From contig NC_088317.1 in NCBI RefSeq assembly GCF_910592395.1, forward strand, positions 372,001 through 436,000: DNA of 64,000 nucleotides, given 5' to 3'. The DNA is from Lineus longissimus (lineage: Eukaryota; Nemertea; Pilidiophora; Heteronemertea; Lineidae). The position numbers were made by a program, and so were the translations under genes. Under the pieces are notes generated by a model. It did not search any database and was not told the origin of the DNA. It was given only the letters and a program-made list of their open reading frames with translations. Positions 1-11,651 of this stretch are shown here, one piece after another. The first letter of the stretch is position 1; each line of letters opens with the position of its first letter.

Positions 1-3000
1 CCAATTCCCTCAGCAGACGCCGAACCCAACGTCTGCTTCAATCCATCTCTCTCAGTCTCCATGATCTTCAACTGTTCCTCAAGGTCTGAGAGCCTCTTCA
101 ATTCATCTTGAGCAACATGGTACTGACTGCCGACACCAACTAACTCACTCTTCAACTCAACTAAATCCACTTTCAGACCATCCCTCTCATTTTCAACATC
201 CCCAAAACTATCCCTCAGCCCACCCAATTCAGACTCGACCACCATTTTCTCGTGCCTCAACCCATCCCTTTCAGCTTCAACCATCACCAACCTCTGCTGC
301 AAGTCATGAATCTCAATATCTTTCGACTTTCCTAACTCATCCAAATTCCCTGCTCCCTCTGCCTCTACTCTGTCAGCATTTGCCCGCACCAATTCCAACC
401 CCCGCTTCTGGTGAACGTAGGCATGTTCTAATTCTTGAATCCTGTGCTGTAGACTCTGAACCTCCTCATGCCGACTCTCTAACTGCTCCAACAGATTATC
501 TACCTCAGATTTTCTATCCACCAATTCTTCATTCCTGTGGTGCAATTCCCCTTGAAGATCTTTCAATTCAGACACAAGTTCTACAACTTCCCCATCTTTC
601 TCCGCCAGACACTGCTGCAAATGCTCATTGTCATTCTTGACAGCGCACAGCTTCTCATTCCTCTGGTGTATCTCCAGCCTCATCTCATCCATCTCAGCCT
701 TTAACTCACTCACCTCTGACCTACTCTCAGTGACCTTCTGCTCAAGGTCATCCTGGAGGTCACTGATCTGTCTGTTCCTATCATGTAACTCCACCTGCAG
801 CTCCTTCATCTCTGCACTCAACTCATCAACCTCCAATTTCAATTGCTCCATTTCATCCAATTTCCTTTCCATTTCATCATCTTGTTTTTTCTTCTCCCCA
901 AGCATGTCTTCCAAAGCCAGTTTCAAGCTTTCAACTCCTGACTTATACCCATCTCTTTCAGTTTCCACTTCTTGTAAATTATGTTTCAACGCTTCCATTT
1001 CTGCCAAGAACTGATCTTTCTCCTGTCCCAAATCAACCAGGTCTTTCTTCAAGGCTTCTAAACCCTTGGAGAAACTTTCCCTTTCACCTGCGAGTTGTTT
1101 TTCCATTTCTTCCAAGTGGACACTCTCGTGAACCTGGCACCTCAACTCGCTGCATTCAGCATTCAAAGACTCAATCTTCTGCAACAAAACCTGGACTTCA
1201 TCAGTCTTCCCTGTCACCTTCTCATTCTCAGCATCCTCAAACTTCTTCCTCAGATTGTCTCCCCCCAACTTCAGCGCCTCGATTTCAGATCTGTATAGCG
1301 ACGTCTGCTGTAACAAGATGGCTTCCCTTTCCATCCATTCTGCTGATTCACCTTGACTTCCCTTATGTATTTCTTCCAACTTTTCCTTCATTTGTGTCGT
1401 CTGCTGAAGTTCATACTGCAATTTGTAGATCTTGGTCTCATTTTCCCTCACATCATGAAGTTCACCTTCAATGCGCAGTTTCTCTGCCCCAATCTCATCC
1501 AGTTGTTTCTTCAAACCATTTATCTCGTCCAACAGATTCCCATCCTTGTCCAACATCTTGCAGAGATCGTCCCTCAAGCGATCTCGCTCCTGGAGTGCGT
1601 CATGAAGTGAGCGAGTTATATCCTCAATCTCCTTTCCAAGACGTCGCTCCCTCTCTTCTGATTTCACCAACTCTGCCAAGAAGTTTCCGTGGTCGTCTTT
1701 CTGAGCTATCATGATGTTTTCCCAGTCGCTCAACTTCTGCACATTCTCCTTCAATTGCCTCTGAAGGCACTGCTTCTCTCTATCGCTTGCCTCAAGACGG
1801 CGTGACAACTCCTCTTGTTTCTCCTCCAATATCTCCACAGTCATGCGCAGCTTGGCCACAACCATGGACATGTCTTTTTCAGATATCCCAGACAGATCAG
1901 ACACCGACATTTCAACACATTGAGATGTTGCTACAAGAGTTTCAGGAAGGATTTCAGCGGTTTCCAAACTCCCAACCGGCTCAGATTCACTTCCAGTTGC
2001 CATGATTCCAAAGTCGTTGGTAACTTTACTGACTGCTTCAACTCCAAAGTCAACCTTTATAGCATGCAGAACAATATCATTTTCGACCCTCTCAGTCCCC
2101 AAAACTGGACTAGACGACCTCATATCTCTGGCATGCATTTCTTCAAGTTCGACCTGCAACTGATAAATTTTCTCATGTAACTCAGTGTAAAGGGTACCAC
2201 ACTGTTGGCAGGGGCCATCTATGGTTTGGTTTCTAACTAACTCGGAGATGAGGCTCACTACGGGTACCCCACTGGTTCTCTCCCCATCCCTATCACTAGA
2301 AGTGTCGACCACCACATGTTCCAGTGAAAGCTCATTCTCCAATTCTTTTATAAAAACGTCTGTCATCTTTTCATTGATGCTTACAAATCGCATTGGGCGT
2401 TTGACGACGATGTCGTGCTCCATTCTCTCCACAGCTACTGTTTGCATGTTCTGGAGTTCATCTCTTAGTGAATCTCTCTCTTTCTGAAGACTTTCAAGCT
2501 GAACGCGATAATCTGACCCAGATGCGTCCACACACCGCGGGATAGCGGATGTGACATGATCTAAATCATCACAGAAATTAATTTCAGCTATATCAGATCT
2601 CGCATTTGCAACTTCTGGTCGTCCTTTAAAAATGCTGGAATGCTGGAATTGTAATATGATGAGTTTCCATCAGTTACCAGAGTTACCACCAGAGAGAGGG
2701 TGCACAAGTTCCTAGTCCAGCATATGACTAGGAGTGTGAAGTTTGACAGTTTTACTTGTTAATTGAGAACTCAAAACATTTCACTTGATTTTGAGCAATG
2801 ACATACTTCAATGGCAAATCACCACAGCATTTCACTTGCTACCGATACGAGCTTTCAGCAACGTATACTGTATGATTCCTGCCAAATTCTATGGTCACAA
2901 ACATACCAGTGAAGGGAGCTTTGAAATGAAGTGACTGCGTTTTGAAATATGCTGACATTGATTCACCTGAAAGCAGAGATCTTGTGTTATGTTAGTGAAG

Positions 3001-6000
3001 CATGCTTGTTGTTCAGAACACATTATCGTAGTACACATCACCTCCAGAAGACAGTAACCCTGGTAAGAGATGACAGACAAACCATTTGAGGAATGACAGA
3101 GACAAAGACCAAGAAATACCAACCCAAAATACTTCACAAACCAAAAAAAAAGGTTCAGGTATCCCTTGCTTTGAACTTTTGAGGTGTGTCCAAAGCTCTC
3201 GTTTTTTCATACACTAGTTTTCTAAAATGTCATTTCAAATTCAAAAACTGTCAGTCCTCAAATGACACATTAACTAACACAGAACCACAGTTAGTTCTCA
3301 TCTTGGTTAGCAGATTAAGCCAGACATGAAGTAAACCACAATACCTTGCTCGAGACGATGCTAGCCTTCAACTCCTCATTCTCAGCCTGCACACCTTCCA
3401 GCCTCACTTTCATATCATCAAGTTGTGCCTGCGCGTTCTTGCTTTCCGCAATTTCCTTTTGAAGGTTTTCATGGACGATTTTCAGCTCCGACACATGCTC
3501 ATTGGCATGATCAAGCTCAGCAATCTTACGTTTTGCATCAGTGATTTCTACTCGTAATGCATCTCGTTCGAGTTGCAGATCCTCCAATTCTTTCAACAGT
3601 CTTTCCTGATCTCTCTTCCACTCCGACACACTCTCATTCGTATTTTCCAAGTCTGATACCCGTGATTCAGCTGCAGCAATGTTATTAAGTAATTCATCAC
3701 GCTCTTGCGCCAGACCTTGTAAATTTTCATTAACACTTTCAAGTTCAGAGATCCTCATTTTCAGAACATCTTGGGCACCTTCTAATTCAGATATCAATGA
3801 CTTGGCACCAGCAATTTCCTGTTGTAGGGACTCGTGCTCTGTTTCCAAACCTTGCAAGTTTCCACTGGTGTTTTCAAGTTCTGAGATCTTTGTCTTAGCA
3901 GCATCCACCTCTTGCGCCAACCTATCACACTGAGTTTCTAAATCAGTAGCCCTGGCAACAGCAGCTTCAAGCTCAGAAATCTGAGATTTAAAGCTATCAA
4001 TATCTTTCAAAAGTTCAACTCTGTCACTCTCCAGCTCATCGACTTTCGAACATGTCACATCAAGATTGGAAATATGTGACTTCAGAGCGTCTGCTTCGAC
4101 CTGAAGTTGTTTTCTTTCAGTTTCCACTGCCTCCGCACCTGAAGAGCTGCTATTCTCAAGGTCAGACAACTTCACTTTCAAATGCTCAATTTCATCTTCC
4201 AGAATTTTCTTCTCAGATTTCATCACATCGATTTCTCCCAACTGCACCTTCAAAGCATGAATTTCATTCCCCAAAACCTCTTTCTGGCTCTGAATTGTCC
4301 TGATTTGCGAATGAAAGTCATCATCAGTCCCATCAAGTTTGCAACGGATCAGTTCCAATTCACTGCTCAGTTTTTCATTTTCTTGATCAACACCTTGGAC
4401 TTTCAGCCTCAATTCTGAATTCTCTGTGATCAAGTCTGCAAGTTTTTGTTCATTTCTGGCCAACATATTCTGCATTGTATCACTTTCAGTCAATGTCTCA
4501 TTCAACTGGGATTTCAGCTTTACATTCTCATCGGACAAGGAATGAAACTTCTCCTTCATGACACCTAAATCTTCCAACAAATTCCCCCCTTCATCCAACT
4601 TCTTCCTCAAGCGCTCCTTCAGGTTTCCGTTCTCTGTGATCACATCGTCACGTTCTGACTGAAGACGATCACGCTCCTGTTGCATATCATTCAACATCTT
4701 GTTCACATCCTGCAACTTTTCTTTGAAACTTGCGCTTGATTTTCTGAACATCGCAAAATCTTTACCTAAACTATCCTTCTCTTTTTGCAACTTTTCAACC
4801 TTAGAGTTTGCGTCTGTGTATTTCTTGTTAAGGTCGCTACACTGTGACTTGCTGACATCAGCTTCAACTTGTAAGGATTCAAGCTTTACCAGCAGCTCCG
4901 ATGATCTCTCTGCCTCCATCTTGACAGCTTTGTCTTTCTCTTCCAGAAGATTCTCAACAATTTCTTCAAGGTCCTGAAATAAGAAAAACAACCAGCTATC
5001 TAATTTCAATCACTCCACTTCAAAGTTACACCTGACTCACCTAATCATAACACAACAGAATAGAGAATTTTAGGGCCATTCTGCTACATAAGTTTACATA
5101 AGAACTTGGTCATGTGAACAGTGATTTGGATAAAAATGGTGATTCTTACTTTTATTTTCGCCAGCATTCTGTGATTTTCTTCCCGATATCCCTCCTTCTC
5201 ATTAGCAAGCTGTTCAAGCTGGGCCTTCGTTTCACCAGTGCTGCCACCTAGCTGCTCCTTCAACAACTTCATTGATGACATCAAATCATCCCTCGCCTGG
5301 GTAAGGACATTCAGTTCTTTCTTCAGTTCCTGCACAAAATGTATTTTTGAATGAGTTGTTCTGTTACTTGGTAACATCGCCATGAGTACTGTAGGGATAA
5401 TATCCCAGTCATGCTAGTCTTCTATTGGACTGAACTCAACTAAGAGCCAAACTAGGTCTACAATATCTCACGAAGCAAACCACACAGACCATATCCCCCC
5501 CCCGCCCTAATGTTTTAACCACGACTGTATATCACACACCTTATTTTCCTCCAGGACCTTATTCTGTTCCGCCTGCATGAAGTGGAAACTCGACGTCAGT
5601 GTGTTGTCTTTCATCTTCATACACTCGGCCTGTTCCGTCAACTCCTACATAAAATAAATAGAATGAAATGAAATGCAAAACACAGCTAAATCCATAAAAG
5701 CCTTCTGCTGAAATCAGGGAACACACCCACTGTACTACACTCGGCCATTTGGGCCAGTTGTGAAAACCTTTGTCATGACTAATCATTCTATTCCACTGCA
5801 TCCCCACTGGTGCCATAATGTTCAGGGTATTGTTTTGGGTTTCTGAAATATTCTCAATATTCCCTCATCCGATGAGGCATACCTTATTTCTCTTGTTCAC
5901 CTCAGCAAGCTGACCACTAATCACATCCTTCTCATCCCTCAGCTGATTCATCTCGGTCACCAGACTCTCATACTGCGTCAAGCTTTTCTCCTGAGCATCT

Positions 6001-7268
6001 TGGTTCTGTTTGTAGACAGCTAACATCTCCTCGTTTTGTTCCCGAAGATCAGCGAGCTCGCACTCCAATGTTTGGCATTTTTCCTCCAACTTTGTCAGTT
6101 CGTCGTCTCCGGCTCGGGAGGTTCTTGGCTTTTTCTCTAGTTCTTCATTTTTCTTTGCAAGTTCTGCAGGAAAACAAGATAAACTGAATATTAGGTTTAT
6201 AGGTTAGTCTTGACAAGACAGACTAGTGACTCCTTACTTTATTCAGGACTTAATTTCATGATATACATCCTCCAGCCTAATGCTGATACTTCAACAGCAA
6301 AGATTGATGCCCCTAGTTACGCCTAGTGGATCGTTTTCGAAGCCTAATCATTTTTACCTTCACAGTTAGCCTTCGTCTTCTGCACCAACAACATCTGTTT
6401 CTTTAGCAGCTGGATGAGGTTCTCTCTTGGAAGATTGTCAAGTTTACCTCCCTTCCCTGACGGCGTTGCCTTGCTGTCACCAGGGGTTGCTGGGGCTGAA
6501 CTCTCCCCGACATTTCTGGGCGGAGTTGCAGGGGATTGTTTTTGTTCTTCAGACTCTGAGGGGCCACCACCCCAGTCACCCCACGAATCTTTGGAGTTTG
6601 ACTGAAAAAAAAGAATTATTAGGTTTCAATATTCCACTTACCATGGTACCAGGGGTGAGTTACCTAAATATTTATTACCAACACTAACAGACAACTAGGC
6701 CTACTGGTACGTCAAATTTCAGACAACTCGGCATTGTTTTTCATCACGTCTAATTATTATACAACATAATTAGGCCTAGAGCAAAATGATTGATGCTGCG
6801 GCAACAGTGACGTTATCCCATTAACTTTTTACCATCACTATTGGCATTGCGTCACTCGCCAGATTTATGACGACGTGCTGGCAAAATTAAGATGTCGTCC
6901 GCGGCATGCCATGAAAATGGCTTCTCGGGAGGATTCATGCTTGCCACAGCTTGGTGGGTCTCGTATACATCTCTACGATGTATTGGTGGCTTATGGCATG
7001 TATGGTAAAAAGATAAGATAGGTAAAGATAAGTCTTAAAATGGTCCAAAAATCAAGAAAATCGCGTCGTCATGACGCTGTCCTAATGAATCTGGCGAGTG
7101 ACGCAATGGTGAAGTGACATTGAATTTTTTTGGGATAGGCCTAGGCCTATCTCATGTCTGAATCTCAATATTCTCATGATCTTAATCATCAACAAACACT
7201 TTCACCTCATCAAAAACACCATTTCCCTGCAACAATAATATTGACAAGAGTGTCAAACATACCGCCAT
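1..7268 (-). CDS. GCC2: Golgin GCC2-like coiled-coil protein, 3' end outside window
   Basis: A long coiled-coil protein, probably a trans-Golgi vesicle-tethering golgin. Exons on the minus strand: 7268-7263, 6601-6358, 6163-5883, 5644-5540, 5329-5150, 4973-3345 and 2642-1 (open at the edge). All junctions have AG/GT signals and phases agree, giving about 1,695 residues so far. The start is ATG-GCG followed directly by a GTATGT donor. The assignment rests on the N-terminal segment (about residues 60-85, LPRENLIQLLKKQM...), which matches the conserved LPKEDLIKFAKKQM region of GCC2 as I remember it, preceded by a Ser/Pro/Gly-rich acidic leader. The rest is heptad-rich Glu/Lys/Leu coiled coil. 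A GRIP domain, which would settle the call, is not in the window. Exon 7 is a single open frame over 2.6 kb, and its acceptor region has two AGs 8 nt apart; only the first keeps frame. Another long golgin-like protein remains possible. Confidence 0.62.
2643..3344. other. GCC2 intron 6, no further gene seen
   Basis: A 702-bp intron between two long coiled-coil exons. It contains a short minus-strand frame (about 3137-2895) that begins with a hydrophobic stretch followed by several cysteines. I found no promoter or splice support for it and treat the interval as intron. Confidence 0.6.
6845..7108. mobile_element. 264-bp terminal-inverted-repeat element in GCC2 intron 1
   Basis: A 21-bp sequence at 6845-6865 (beginning CATTGCGTCACTCGCC) is repeated as its exact reverse complement at 7088-7108. 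The interior shows no coding frame. This is the structure of a small non-autonomous DNA transposon. No clear target-site duplication is visible in the flanks, so the family is unassigned. Confidence 0.5.
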
Positions 7269-7587
7269 TATGAAAAGATTCTGTTCCACATAATCAATCA
7301 AAGAATGTTTGTGGCGTATTTGCTGTAAAATGCAAATATATCTTATTTATTTTATCACAAATCGGCAATCGGGTCAAAAATTTTCTTTGACGTGGGTGTG
7401 GCCTTGACCTCCACAAAACGAATCGTGGTAGTTTCGCTGGGGCGAAAGGGTCAGGGAGCGAAACGACCGTCGACAGCTCCCAGTACATTTGTCCACAACT
7501 AGCGTGTTCGATTATCAGCCCCGCGCTTGCGCGAGTAAGCAGCCAGTGCGTTCTTGATGACATTACCGAATCGAACGCGCTAAAAGT
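7269..7587. promoter_or_regulatory. Bidirectional promoter between GCC2-like gene and FIS1
   Basis: Only 319 bp separate the two start codons, which point away from each other, so the promoters must share this interval. No TATA box is evident. The region includes 7430-7475, a solo copy of the GGGGCGAAA...GGGAGCGAAACGAC motif that forms the arms of the inverted repeat at 11652-12256. Confidence 0.55.
7430..7475. repeat. Solo copy of the GGGAGCGAAACGAC element
   Basis: This stretch contains GGGGCGAAA, then GTCAGGGAGCGAAACGA. The same order and near-identical bases occur in the right arm of the inverted repeat ending at 12256. It may be a fragment of that element or a shared promoter motif. Confidence 0.5.
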
Positions 7588-8962
7588 ATGGATGTCATCA
7601 TAAACGAAAACGTAACTCCGGAGGAATTAAAGGCATGTTTTCAGCTTATTGGTTCATATTTGACTTATTCAAACATGCTGTATGAATAGAGTGAACAACA
7701 CAGTTGAAGGATAACATACCATCACACAAGTACTTGCTCTAGTTGTGGAGAAAATTAGGTGGTTCTGGTTGAAATTTCCCTATCTTAGTTCTTCCAGTGG
7801 TTGGTATGGGGCGCTCATCCAGCCATTTTCGTTTTCCGGGAGCAAGTCGTTTTGCTGCTGCTGCGTCTAATGTCGACATTGCACTAAAATCCAAAGAGAA
7901 AGGGCCCCCGCCCTCCCACACATAAGGATGTAAGGATGCGTCCCTTCCATCCAAAGAAATCTGTGAAAATGACAAAGTCAAGGACAACCAACATTAAGGC
8001 TAGGTTGTGCCTTTGTCTTCACACTTCAGTGTGATATTGCAAGATCGTCATAGTCATGCTGCTTCATAGTGCACTAACTATTCTCCACATCTGTTGGCTA
8101 TACATGAGGCCTGTAAAATGATAACCTTTATCTTTGATTTAAAGTCCCTACCTTGGTCCCTACCTAACCATTCCCAGTCTGACACGTTTCCTTTTTGCAG
8201 AAATTTGAGAAGATCTTCAATGAGCAGTGTCGCCAAGGTCAACCTAGTGCGAAAGCCCAATTTGAGTATTCATGGTGCCTAATTAGGAGCAGATATGGAA
8301 ATGATCTTCGCAAGGGGCTGAGTTTATTGGAAGGTTGGTATAGGCTTCATCTAGGCGATGCCCTTTCCTTGTTTTAACTTTCATAAAGTAGACAATCACA
8401 TCACTGTAACTTTCGTTTGAAGACAATGTCACATCCTTGTTTTTTCCTTCAGATCTTTACCACAAGACACAGGATGACTCTGCTAAACGGGATTACCTAT
8501 TCTACCTTGCTGTTGGGAACACACGACTGAAAGAGTACACACATGCACTCAGATATGCTGATGCCATTCTCAAAGTGGAGCCCAGAAACCACCAGGTGCA
8601 TGAGCTCAAGACGTATATTGATAAAAAGATGAAAAAAGGTAAAACTTTCAAAACACAACCCTAACAGCGTGAAGCCTATTTTGACAGTTTCCTTAGACTC
8701 TGTCCTTGCTGGTGGCAATGATGATTTTACTGAAGCAGGTTTAGGGAAACATCTACTATCACAACTCGATCAATGTCGACAGCGGTATCAGCATCTTACA
8801 AATTGAATTCAAATCTCATTCTGTAAGTTCTGTGTCTCTCACACTTATTGTTTTCTTCTTCATTTTCTTTCAGAGGGATTAGTTGGTATGGCTATCGTCG
8901 GTGGTGCTGCGCTTGCGCTGGGAGGACTGGTTGGTTTAGGCGTGGCTTTGGCAAAGAAATGA
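7588..8962 (+). CDS. FIS1: Mitochondrial fission 1 protein
   Basis: FIS1 is a tail-anchored outer mitochondrial and peroxisomal membrane protein that acts with the dynamin-related GTPase in organelle fission. Exons: 7588-7632, 8201-8333, 8453-8638, 8874-8962; 150 codons, close to the human 152. The TPR-like core matches the family clearly (QFEYSWCLIRSRYGNDLRKG; YLFYLAVGNTRLKEY). The C-terminus has a glycine/alanine/leucine-rich transmembrane anchor (GLVGMAIVGG...) ending in AKK, typical of a tail anchor. Intron 1 must use a GC donor (AAG/GCATGT), because no GT site nearby preserves frame. The gene is head-to-head with the GCC2-like gene. Confidence 0.95.
7739..7961 (-). CDS. Possible coding exon antisense inside FIS1 intron 1 (unrecognised)
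   Basis: A minus-strand frame follows a good acceptor (TTTTCACAG ending at about 7962) and reads about 73 residues to a TAG at 7741-7739. Its composition looks protein-like, with KRKWLDERPIPTTGR and a proline/asparagine-rich end, and it contains an internal ATG that would give a 46-residue protein. I found no upstream exon to join it to, and I do not recognise the family. It could be a terminal exon of an antisense gene, a small ORF, or chance. Confidence 0.25.
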
Positions 8963-9344
8963 TGTAAATCGTTAACATAAGAAGATCTCACCGAAAACCA
9001 TCAGGACGGGGACCAGTCAGTTTTACTTTTGAAGAGACTTATGAAGATTTCTATATGCTTGGTCTTCATGATCTGGGGTCAGTCCCTGCACCCGAAGTTC
9101 GGGAAATGTTTTTTTGTTCAGTTATGCACCACAGATAAAAATAGAAATCTGATAATGTTTTTATGATAATAGTCAATGCAAATCATTGATCAAAGTTTTG
9201 GAAACCTGCAAACTCGATTGTTTCACTCTTCTCAAAGCCAGGCCCAAGGTGCCAGGTGTATATTTGATTAGCATACCATAACATAGCTAGGGCGTGCCGA
9301 AGTACACTTTATTTGTGTTCACCTCGTTAAAATGTGCTTTTACA

Positions 9345-9350
9345 AATAAA
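9345..9350 (+). terminator. Poly(A) signal of FIS1
   Basis: AATAAA lies about 380 bp after the FIS1 stop, in an AT-rich stretch. It is the first canonical signal on the plus strand after the gene. Confidence 0.6.
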
Positions 9351-10191
9351 TTATGTTTATTTATACTTCTTGTCTTCTGTGTGTATTGTGTCCAGTTGAC
9401 TGCTGTATCTTTACATCATTCCTACACATACTGTCTGAAGGAGTCCAGAGCTCTTTTGTGGGGACGTTCTGGTTGAATTGTTCAGTTCGTTGACGTTAGT
9501 CATGTACCGATGCAGATACCTTGAATAAACCCTCAACGAGTCCATCTCCATATCCGGCCCAATATATATTATATACATAGGACCAGTGTGTACGTAGTTA
9601 CACCTTCTGCGAACTGGACAACCACGATGCTGCACCAGCACAGACTGCAAAACACACGGGGAATACATTCTCCTCCACAGCTTATCTTATTCTCCTCCAC
9701 AGCTTATCTTATTCTCCTCCACAGCTTATCTTGCGGGGAGAAGGAATCTGTCACTCAAGTCCCCAGTATCAAAACCGTAGATGGGTAAAAGTATCTTGTG
9801 ACAAAGTAGTCAGCAGTTCTACCTGGGACATTGCTACCATCACAGCCAGTTCTGTTGCAATCGAGGTGACAACAGGACGATTTATAGGGAAGACAGGGGA
9901 CTGATGTCCCCTCTACAGACATCAACACCTGTCACCCCAGCAAAGCCACATCATATACAGTCAGCAAGGACGAAGGCAAGAAAACCCAGGGTCGGGTGAA
10001 GCATAGAGGGAAGTTACATACAAAACTTCCTTTGCTTTGTCATGTTTGTGTGCAGGATAACCAGAGAATTCTGAGACATCTTTTGGTCCTCGGTACACCA
10101 ATGTTTTCCAGCCACACATGAAAGTGAGAAGTGAAAGTTCCAGACAGCAATAACTGAACAACAAACACTGAAATTTTGGTTATCTCATTTT
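9351..10191. other. Intergenic region between convergent FIS1 and RPL35A
   Basis: No supported gene. It contains a three-copy 22-bp repeat at 9667-9732 and otherwise non-repetitive sequence. Confidence 0.6.
9667..9732. repeat. 22-bp tandem repeat, 3 copies
   Basis: The unit ATTCTCCTCCACAGCTTATC+TT occurs at 9667, 9689 and 9711 with no mismatches except at the last edge. Confidence 0.85.
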
Positions 10192-10197
10192 TTTATT
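10192..10197 (-). terminator. Poly(A) signal of RPL35A
   Basis: AATAAA on the minus strand, about 32 bp after the RPL35A stop codon. The short 3' UTR is usual for ribosomal protein genes. Confidence 0.65.
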
Positions 10198-10228
10198 ATT
10201 AATTTACAGTTGATGCTTTTTTTACACT

Positions 10229-11018
10229 TTAGATTCTTGATGGGTACATCATCTGCAAATAGAAGAAAAAACATTTTGAGACATTTTACAAAATTGTCAA
10301 TAATCCTGAAACAATAAACAATAAATGGTTATTGAGGATCCTGTGATATGATCTCCTAAATTGGCTGATTCACACGCCACTGCCAGAGGCCGTGACATGT
10401 CAGTAGTTACTAAAACATAAACTAGAGCAATACGCACCACTCTGATCCTTCGTCCCATAGCCTTAGCTGGCAAGTTCCTCTTGAACTTGGCACGGACTGA
10501 ACCACTGTTACCATGTGGTCGGGTCACCTTGCCCCAAATAACTCTGATGTGGCTGGGTTTATCGTGGCCAGGGCAGGCAGTTTTACTGGAAAAGAAATGA
10601 AAATAATGAATGGTACTGTTTCATAAGGACCAAACATCAAGGTGTGTGGCAATGCCATGTCCAGTTCCAGAGACATATTGTGCCACTTCTTGGTATCACA
10701 AATAGCCTCTTCGGAATTCAGACGAGGTATCTAGCATAGGTAACCAATAACCTAGCGATATTGCACACCTCAGAACATTACTCAAAGTCATTACTCGAGG
10801 ACCACAACTTACTTCTTAGCTTTGTAAACGTAGCAACATTTTTTTCCAAGGTAAAAACCAGTGTCTTTCTTGGTGAGGACTCCCTCAATCTTCAATAGGG
10901 CCGTGTTCTCATGCTGATTCCTGAGACCCCTCTTGTAGCCTGTGAAGACAGCCTTGTTGTAAAGTCGACCTGTTTTTTTAGCCTTGTTAGGCCTGGTTGG
11001 TTTATCACCCTCAGCCAT
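10229..11018 (-). CDS. RPL35A: 60S ribosomal protein L35a (eL33)
   Basis: Structural protein of the large cytosolic ribosomal subunit. Coding exons: 11018-10813, 10585-10438, 10252-10229, giving 125 residues. The match is very strong: [65 protein letters not shown], and the terminal YPSRI. Compared with the 110-residue human protein there is a 15-residue lysine-rich N-terminal extension. The start ATG lies 6 nt after an acceptor (CTTTGCAG), so most of the 5' UTR comes from an upstream exon, for which 11646-11620 is my candidate. Confidence 0.97.
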
Positions 11019-11619
11019 TGCTACCTGCAAAGAGAAGTTTGATTATATTGATTCGGAGCAACTGCAGAATACCCAGGACACTCTGTGCTAAATGATAGGA
11101 ATGTGTACATAATGTACAGAGCAGAGGGACTGAGTGTACATAATGTACAGAGGCTAGCTACTACTCATTCTACTGTCCCGGCTATTCTGCAGTTTGAGTT
11201 AGGCCTAGGCCTGATGATTTGGACAGGACACTAACGATTTTGGGAAATTTACTTCGTAATACTGTTTTAGAGCATGAAGTAAATGTTATGCAACACCAAT
11301 TGAGCCTATCAGTTGATAACGTCATCAACAGCATGAACATGACAACACATGCATGGTGAACAGATGTACCAACCAAGCACAGCAAAATGCACAGGACTAC
11401 AGTACTGTACAAAATGTACACCAGCAACGCAACATTTCAAGAGCGAACAGATAAATAATCTGTCAAAGATCACGTAATTGAAAGGCCATCCATTGAATAT
11501 TTTAATTTTCAGACATAGGCCATATATGTATATTTTTCTTTCTGCCTTAAGTTTATTAATATAGTTCTCTCATAGCGAGAAAATCGGTGTTTAATCAAAG
11601 AAACTAAAATTCAACACAC

Positions 11620-11646
11620 CAAGTCGGCGATAAAGACGGCGGAAAG
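11620..11646 (-). promoter_or_regulatory. Candidate TOP-type 5' UTR exon of RPL35A
   Basis: On the minus strand the sequence CCTTTCCGCCGTCTTTATCG begins at 11647 and is followed by a GTGTGT donor at 11619. A C followed by a pyrimidine run is the 5' terminal oligopyrimidine signature of ribosomal protein transcripts, and a 27-nt noncoding first exon spliced to the exon at 11024 would give a 33-nt leader. This is inference; no transcript evidence is available here. Confidence 0.45.
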
Positions 11647-11651
11647 GATAT

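Noticed and set aside
2895-3210. Small cysteine-containing ORFs with a signal-peptide-like start on the minus strand
   Set aside because: They lie wholly within a GCC2-like intron, overlap each other in different frames, and have no promoter, splice sites or recognisable cysteine spacing.
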